NCBI RefSeq assembly: GCF_002994745.2
Contig: NC_037090.1
Coordinates: 26,952,501-27,016,500 of the forward strand
Direction: 5' to 3'
Source of the DNA: Rosa chinensis
Taxonomy: Eukaryota; Streptophyta; Magnoliopsida; Rosales; Rosaceae
Length of the DNA stretch: 64,000 bases
Shown here: in pieces, positions 58,392-64,000 of the stretch
Layout of the letters: every line of letters starts with the position of its first letter
Numbering within the stretch: the first letter of the stretch is position 1
The notes under the pieces: model-generated
What the model saw: the letters and a program-made list of their open reading frames with translations, nothing else
The model's database searches: none
Told to the model about the DNA's origin: nothing
Translations under genes and position numbers: made by a program

Positions 58392-59291
58392 GTTAACTTC
58401 CGAAGGTATAGTCTGTAGCGGGACGATGTCTAACGGTTCAGACAGTAAGTTTCCTGCAGGGGAAAACGGACACAATGAGTCAATAAACACCCTATCCGCC
58501 ACGCTGAGCGACACGTAAGACCCGGAATCCAGGTAAGTTAGTTCCAAACCGATCTACCCTAACCCCATAGCAGTTTTCAGTCAAAAACACCAAGAACATT
58601 TAACTAGAAAGCACCAAAACAAGAACACAGCGCATATATACCAAAAACCCATATTCGACCATCTAGCTAACAGATGAATCCCAAACCCCGATCAAACACA
58701 TACACCCACCCCCAGAACCCAGTCTAGACCCTCAAACACAATAGGGACTGCTAGAACTCAATACAAATAGCAAACACAGAAACTGACAAACGAAAAACCC
58801 AATAAAATAGGGATGAGTTCAGAATACCAACCTCTAAGATGAAAAGTCTGGTATGCTTGAGGACACTCGTCTTCGCTGCAAGAGGTCTTCGTCCTCCGGA
58901 GATCGACAACTTCAAGGAATCGCATAATCTTCTTCTCGGACAATAGAGGGTAGCTTGAAGACGATGATATCAGTTCAAAGTGCAAAGTGTTGAACCACTC
59001 GATTTCCCTCTCTTTTATGTCAACATCAAACAAATCTCCACCGTCCGCTGAAAAACAACATCACATGACAATCGTACACGTGGCCCACGATCGAACTTAC
59101 TCTCTGGATTAACCGAGGCGACGCCTCGGTTACAAAATCAATTTTCACTCGGATTAATGGCGAGGAGACGGGCGTGCTACAGAGACGTTATTCCACACAC
59201 TAGCCCAATACATGCTGGCCACGTGTCGGGCACCGTCAGACGAAGCGTCTGGCCAAAGCAACAAACGAAAAGGCAGGTAACAAATCGTGAA
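58392..59291 (-). other. Leader region of the antisense gene
   Basis: The frame of the first antisense exon is open upstream to 58547 (MELTYLDSGSYVSL), so the real start could be there or at 58391. A further minus-strand frame of 91 codons (59033-58758) has no recognised motif and is more likely untranslated leader. No TATA box was identified with confidence. Confidence 0.4.
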
Positions 59292-59510
59292 AAGCGAGAC
59301 AGTCTCCGCTAAGCGCAGCACCGCTAGCTGAATTTCTCCCTTTTCATCTTGCAAGTGAGACAGTCTCTGCTAAACGCAACACCGCTAGTGGAACTTCTCA
59401 ATTTTCGTCTTGCAAGCGAGACAGTCTCCGCTAAGCACAACACCGCTAGCGGAACTTCTCCCTTTTCATCTTGCAAGCGAGACAGTCTCCGCTAAGCGGA
59501 ACTTCTCCCT
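59292..59510. repeat. 61-bp tandem repeats, about 3.6 copies
   Basis: Units at 59292-59352, 59353-59413, 59414-59474 and a partial one to about 59510. Each begins AAGCGAGACAGTCTCCGCTA and includes ACACCGCTAG and TTTTCATCTTGC. They lie upstream of the antisense gene and just inside the 3' region of copy 1. Tandem repeats between pol and the 3' LTR are common in Tat-lineage elements. Confidence 0.92.
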
Positions 59511-59786
59511 GTCGTCCATCAGGCAGAATACTCTCCGCTAACCTCAACACCGCTCGTCGAGTTCACAAAGAGATCCCCGTGATGCTTCTAACAGCTCTCA
59601 ATCGGCGGAGGGATGTCTACCAACAGCGTTTCCCAAGGCAACACCTCACTCTGACAATGACAGCCACGCGGCGTTGCAGTCAAGCAATGTCCCTCCGGGA
59701 TAAGTAAGGGGACATGTCAACAGTCTTCGACAGCCCTGGTTAGCCACGTTGACCCCCGACACTAGGGTACCAAAGATTGGGCTAGT

Positions 59787-59878
59787 TACCCAACACCCTC
59801 TACTCAGCACAGCTTCCCCTTAACAAACAATGTACCCAACACCCTCTACTCAGCACAGCTTCCCCCACTCCCTGGAGG
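59787..59878. repeat. 46-bp tandem duplication
   Basis: TACCCAACACCCTCTACTCA followed by GCACAGCTTCCC occurs at 59787 and again at 59833, identical over about 32 bp. A TATA-like GGGGGTATAAAGC follows at about 59909-59921. Confidence 0.88.
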
Positions 59879-60024
59879 GCCTAGCAGGGGCCCACCCGAG
59901 GGGGTATAAAGCGTTTGCTCAGTAAATCCATGGTTGACACACTGATGCTAATTATGCTTTTGCAAGTCTAGCTGAAGTAAAGCTTCAACCGCTAGGCAAC
60001 TCCCCAACCAAGATTGCCCTCCTT

Positions 60025-60044
60025 GACTGGGGACTTGGGGGACT
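60025..60044 (+). other. Polypurine tract of gypsy copy 1
   Basis: The purine-rich stretch GACTGGGGACTTGGGGGACT ends exactly where the LTR starts (TGTACTTACACG, 60045), the expected place for plus-strand priming. This shows the LTR at 60045 serves as a 3' LTR for the sequence on its left. Confidence 0.7.
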
Positions 60045-60550
60045 TGTACTTACACGTAATTACATAAGCATTTGCCAAGCATAATTAGCTATAATGAGCC
60101 ACGCTCATGCTACCGCCATCCGTACTAATTCCCGCTAGCATGGTGACCTATGGAAACACAGCCAAGCAGGCTACTACCTGAGCCCCGGCTCACCCCCAAA
60201 TCACCGCGTTAAGATAGCATCAGAAGCTCCAGAAGCTGGGAACTGAAGCATATCAGTCCCACATCGAAAACGTGGAAGAGATCAGCCTCTTCCCCACCTA
60301 TAAAAGGTTCTCTCCTTTCTCCTCATTAATTATGCATTTACTACTTACCTACTGTTATTATGTCAACAGAAATACATTGATTAACTTAGGCATCAGAGAA
60401 GAGAAGACTGCCCAACGCATTCTTCCTCTGACGACCTTTGTATTTTAATTGACAGGTAACGAAAGCTCTGAGAGCATCACAAGTAGCGGTCCGCCCATCG
60501 GACCAGCGTTAACCGAGATTTTGGCTACCGCTCAATCTTAGACATTAACA
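60045..60550 (+). repeat. LTR shared by gypsy copies 1 and 2
   Basis: 506 bp, TG...CA ends, TATA box CTATAAAAGG at about 60298-60307. On its left are a polypurine tract and 3' internal sequence; on its right a PBS (TTGGCGCCGTCTGTGGGAA, 60551) and gag. It is therefore at once 3' LTR and 5' LTR. Confidence 0.85.
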
Positions 60551-60606
60551 TTGGCGCCGTCTGTGGGAACCCTTGAACAAAAGGCCATCCCACCACAACA
60601 AACACC

Positions 60607-62529
60607 ATGACTAACTGTAGCGGGGGAAACGCTAGGAGCGAGTCAATCAATCTGCCAACCCCGCGGCTAACATTAACCCAGAGGTTAACGTTAACCGAGC
60701 ACTATTCAACACTCCAATCAACCCTAGCGTGGATCCCCAGGGCTCATCCCAGGTCCCGTTAACCCAAACTGCAACGGAGGCCCGACCGGGCAGTAGTCGC
60801 CCACCAAACCAGGATCTCGCCGCTATGTATGAGCTGGCATTGGCGAACCTCCACAAGGCAAATAGGGAGCTTGAACAAGAGCGCAGAGAGAAAGCCGGGG
60901 CCCAAAAGCAAGTGGCCACGCTTATGTCAAAATTCGACGTACTGAAAAAGGCGCTGAAGGCAAACGTTAACCCAGTGCAGAGCGAGCAACCGCGGAGCAC
61001 CAGACGTATTCGACCCAATACAGGCGGATTGGTACCCGTACCAATCATACATATGCATGTACCACTGAACCTACCAGAATTGGTAGGAATGGGGCCACCC
61101 CCCCTGCCCCGACTAATGTTGGAGCAAGAGGAGGAGTCACAGCCGCACACCAACCGCTCGGCAGCTAGGGCTAGAACTGAAGGTAATCCACCTGCCCTAA
61201 GCGGGAGATAGTTCAGCGGAATCTCCAAGCGGGGCCCGCTGGAGACGCAACCGCCCTAATCCTATAAAGAATACAACAACTAGAGCAACAGCTAATCCTG
61301 GCGGAGGCAGGAGCCCCAGCGCCAATTCCAAATCCGCTATTTGCGTCCAGACCAATACCTTTCACCACCAGGATCTTGCACGCCGTCAGACCAGCACATG
61401 CAAAAACACCAAAAATGCCACATTATGGCGGCATGACCGATCCCTTCGTCCATATGGATACATTCAAAAAAGTCACTAACAACAAGGGGTTTGATGACGC
61501 CACACTCTACCTCTTGTTCAGCGAAACACTAGATAATGAGGCAATGAGCTGGTTCTTTGAATGCCCACCAGGATCCATCGACTCCTTCCATGCACTATCA
61601 AACGCTTTCCTTTCTCGGTTCATCCTGCTGGCCGCTGGACATCACAACACAACTCAACTGTTCAACGTCAAGCAGGGAGCAGAGGAATCATTGAAGGCAT
61701 TTGTTACCAGTGGCGAGCGGCAGCATCTCAGTGCCGCGATCTTCACAAAACAATGGCATTGGCAGCCTTCAAGCAAGGACTCCTCAAGGGACCATTTCTA
61801 TATCACCTCAATTACAATCATCCAAATGTTGCGTATGACCACATCATGAGTGAGGCAATCATCCATGCAGAGGCAGAATTCATCACATATGGAGAAACCC
61901 CAATATCACTGCCAACACCTGCAAAGTCCACTCAACCCTCCTTGAGCTATCAGGAGACCGCTAACAAAATCTCTGCTACACTGCCAACTGATAAGAAGAG
62001 AGAGTGGCAACAGGGCAACTACCAAAGCAAGCGGCAAAAGGACCAGCATTACAGCAAGAGTAACCGCTCATCTCATGGGGATAACAGTAACAAACAGACG
62101 GAGTCCTCCCAGCGGTGCTCAGTGTTTACAGTCCTCACAGCCTCGTATGAAGAGATATACGACCAGTGTAAAGACCAGATCCCACCGCCACCCGCAAGAA
62201 AGTACCCAAGAGTGGGAAAATCAAGAAACACTGGCAAGTGGTGTAAATACCACGAGGACAGCGGTCACAACACCAACAATTGCAACGCTTTCAAAACCAC
62301 TATTGAGACTTTATACCGTGATGGTAAGATGGAACAATTCAAGGTGCGCCAACTGCCGCCTGTGGTCACCAACATCGAACCCATGCGCCGCATCAACACC
62401 ATTGACGGCGGTGCTCTGATCACCAACATGTCTCATAGGGAAAGAAAGCACTATGCACTCGCTAACCACCCCAAAGAAATTTGCAACATCCGCTATGAGA
62501 TTTCCGCTAAACTCCCAAAGTCTGGTTAG
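60607..62529 (+). pseudogene. Gypsy copy 2 gag
   Basis: The likely start is ATG 60607, but the frame shifts within the first 60 bases. The open frame 60729-61211 encodes an Ala/Lys/Glu-rich coiled-coil-like segment (LANLHKANRELEQERREKAG). Capsid blocks follow at 61376-61700 (KMPHYGGMTDPFVHMDTF, EAMSWFFECPPGSIDSFHAL). A one-base shift near 61710 leads to the frame 61561-62529 with KQGLLKGPFLYHLNYNHPN. The zinc knuckle WCKYHEDSGHNTNNC is intact (C-x2-H-x4-H-x4-C) at about 62240-62284. A TAG at 62527-62529 ends it. Less broken than copy 1, but still not functional. Confidence 0.83.
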
Positions 62530-62585
62530 GAACCCATTACCTTCTCGGAGGACGAGGAGTACATCTGCCCCATGACGATCCATTC

Positions 62586-64000
62586 TTGATCAACGCTATG
62601 TTTGATAAATGGTCAGTGGGAAGGGTTCTTGTTGACAGCGGATCCGCTGTCAATGTCGTATTCAATGGTTACTATAACCAAATCCAGCGGAACAGGAAAG
62701 TACTCCAGGATCACGAGCCCTTGCTCAGTTTCTCTGGTGATGTCACACAACCGCTAAGCTCTAATTACATTCGCTTAGTCATCGGCGCTAGCCCATGCAC
62801 GGCGGAGATACATACAGAGTTCATCGTAGTCGACTGCTTCAGTTCATATAATGCCATCATCGGTCGACCGGCGCTCAATAAACTAAAATGCATCACAGCC
62901 GGATACATGCTTCTCATGAAGTTCCCTATACCCAACGGGATAGGCTGTGTGAAAGGAAGTCAACAGTTGGCACGAGAATGTTACTCAACAACGGTGGCAC
63001 GATCGACGCACCGCCATGCGATCCTAACGGTAGGAAACCATGTACCAGCGGCCAATACTTTTGAGGATCCTTGGGATGACGAGGAGAAATATGTGAAAAA
63101 GGAGCCTGTCAACCCAGAGACATCCTTTGAGGGTTATCAGCATCTCCGATAAGCACCCTGAGCGGACGGTCCACATCGGCGCCTAGCTAGCCCCAGAGAT
63201 AGCTGCTGAACTCACTCAGTTTCTACGTGACAATGCCGCCATCTTTGTATAGTCCTACGTTGATATGCCGGGCATCTCCCCTGAGATCATCACACACAAG
63301 TTGAGTATCAAACCATCCTTCTACCCTGTCAAGCAGCGGCGAAGGGCCTTCGATGAAGAGAGATATCGTGCAATAGGGGAAGAGGTTTCCAAGCTTCAAG
63401 GCATTAAGTTCATCCGCTAGGTCAGTTATCCCCAATGGATTTCCAACCTGGTCATGGTCAAGAAACCTAGCAGAAAGTGGTGGATGTGTGTCGACTTCAA
63501 AGGTCTTAACAAGGCATGCTCCGAGGATAGCTTCCAGCTACCCCGCATTGATCAACTGGTCGATGCAACTGCTGGACACGAGCTGCTCAGCAAGATGGAT
63601 GCCTTCTCCAGCTATAATCAGATCAAGATGCACCCCGGCCACCAAGAATGCACCACCTTCACCACCAACAAAGGCCTATACTGTTACAATGTCATGCCTT
63701 TCAGTTTGGAGAACACCGGTGCAACTTATCAGCGGTTGATGAATGCCATGTTCGCTGAGCATCTCTGCAAGATAATAGAGGTATATGTGGACGACATGTT
63801 AGTCAAAAGTATCAAAGCTAGCGGACACATGGAAAACCTTAGAATCATATTCACCATTCTATTGGCTTATAGTATGGGCCTCAACCCGGAAAAATGCTTC
63901 TTTGGCGTCACCGCTAGCAAATTTCTGGGCTACATCTTCAGTGAACGGGGTATAGAGGCCAATCCTGACAAGGTGAAAGCCATCCTCAACATGAAGGCTC
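62586..64000 (+). pseudogene. Gypsy copy 2 protease and reverse transcriptase (partial)
   Basis: The protease frame 62586-63152 has VLVDSGSAVNVVFNGYY (catalytic DSG) and IIGRPALNKLK. It is collinear with copy 1 and includes the uninterrupted DDEEKYVKKEP stretch where copy 1 has the LARD. RT begins at about 63300. The active site reads YVDD (about 63784-63795), where copy 1 has YMDD; both occur in this superfamily. Stops such as those at about 63150 and 63418 disable it. The right end is cut by the window. Confidence 0.82.

Larger units (their letters stand above)
40227..60550 (+). mobile_element. Ty3/gypsy (Tat-like) retrotransposon, copy 1, with two nested insertions
   Basis: LTR 40227-40751, PBS, gag, protease, RT, RNase H, a second (archaeal-type) RNase H, integrase, an antisense gene and a polypurine tract lead to the LTR at 60045-60550. 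The second RNase H and the antisense gene between pol and 3' LTR are marks of the Tat lineage. Removing the LARD (43306-50396) and the solo LTR (54207-55978) leaves about 11.5 kb, a normal size. The two LTRs are roughly 10% diverged and differ by a roughly 20-bp deletion. The right LTR is not followed by GATTG, the 5 bp before the left LTR, but by another PBS and gag, so the right boundary is shared with copy 2. Confidence 0.85.
60551..64000 (+). mobile_element. Gypsy copy 2, cut by the window edge
   Basis: PBS at 60551, gag, protease and RT follow in the same order and with high similarity to copy 1. The copy has no LARD insertion at the protease-RT junction (about 63082), which gives the empty-site sequence. 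It runs out of the window inside pol. Confidence 0.88.

Noticed and set aside
59292..59510. CRISPR-like array
   Set aside because: The units are head-to-tail tandem repeats without variable spacers, and the genome is a plant's.
40227..64000. Segmental duplication explaining the two gypsy copies
   Set aside because: The junction is exactly an LTR flanked by a polypurine tract and a PBS, and the copies differ by many substitutions, so retrotransposon recombination or insertion is simpler.

Overview
The window is plant nuclear DNA, most likely from a eudicot. It is AT-rich, carries long GA/CT and TA microsatellites, holds many nested transposable elements, and contains one clear intron-bearing host gene. 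That gene is a WIP-clade C2H2 zinc-finger transcription factor on the minus strand (exon 1 at 16916-17620, exon 2 at 15258-15686). The repeat style suggests Rosaceae, but this is an impression and is not proven by anything here.

Layout. 514-7018 is a decayed Ty1/copia element with 235-bp LTRs and a CGTTT target-site duplication (TSD). 8285-9992 is a PIF/Harbinger-like MITE split by a Mutator-like element (8698-9926) that carries a broken GC-rich gene fragment. 9993-15257 is gene-free sequence downstream of the WIP gene. 18153-19855 is a minus-strand LINE derivative that keeps only an intact ORF1 (427 codons); it has a poly(A) tail and a perfect 19-bp TSD. 20030-21685 is an older ORF1 relic of the same kind. 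22.1-25.9 kb holds a SINE-like unit, an 87-bp GA run, a second MULE of the same terminal family as the first, and a LINE-like retroposon without ORFs. 25.9-30.3 kb is gene-poor. 30.7-35.3 kb is a dead MuDR-type transposase gene (minus strand), broken by a hAT MITE (32019-32609) and by a Pack-MULE (33386-35038) carrying the start of a class I small heat-shock protein gene. 36189-37300 is a PIF/Harbinger element and 38122-39261 a hAT element, both with TSDs.

From 40227 to the right edge lies a Ty3/gypsy (Tat-like) arrangement. The order is LTR (40227-40751), gag, protease, RT, RNase H, a second RNase H and integrase, then an antisense spliced gene, then a second LTR (60045-60550). That second LTR leads directly into another PBS, gag, protease and RT, which run off the window. 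The first copy is split between protease and RT by a very young 7.1-kb non-autonomous LTR element (LARD-like, 43306-50396, minus strand, LTRs of about 2.05 kb that are almost identical). Its antisense gene is split by a solo LTR (54207-55978).

Only the WIP gene is likely to serve the plant directly. Most of the rest is layered transposon history, and the TSDs and nesting allow relative ages to be read. The points most worth attention are the ORF1-only LINE, the heat-shock Pack-MULE, the antisense gene of the gypsy element with in-frame splice sites, and the young LARD with three identical polypurine-tract-like motifs.
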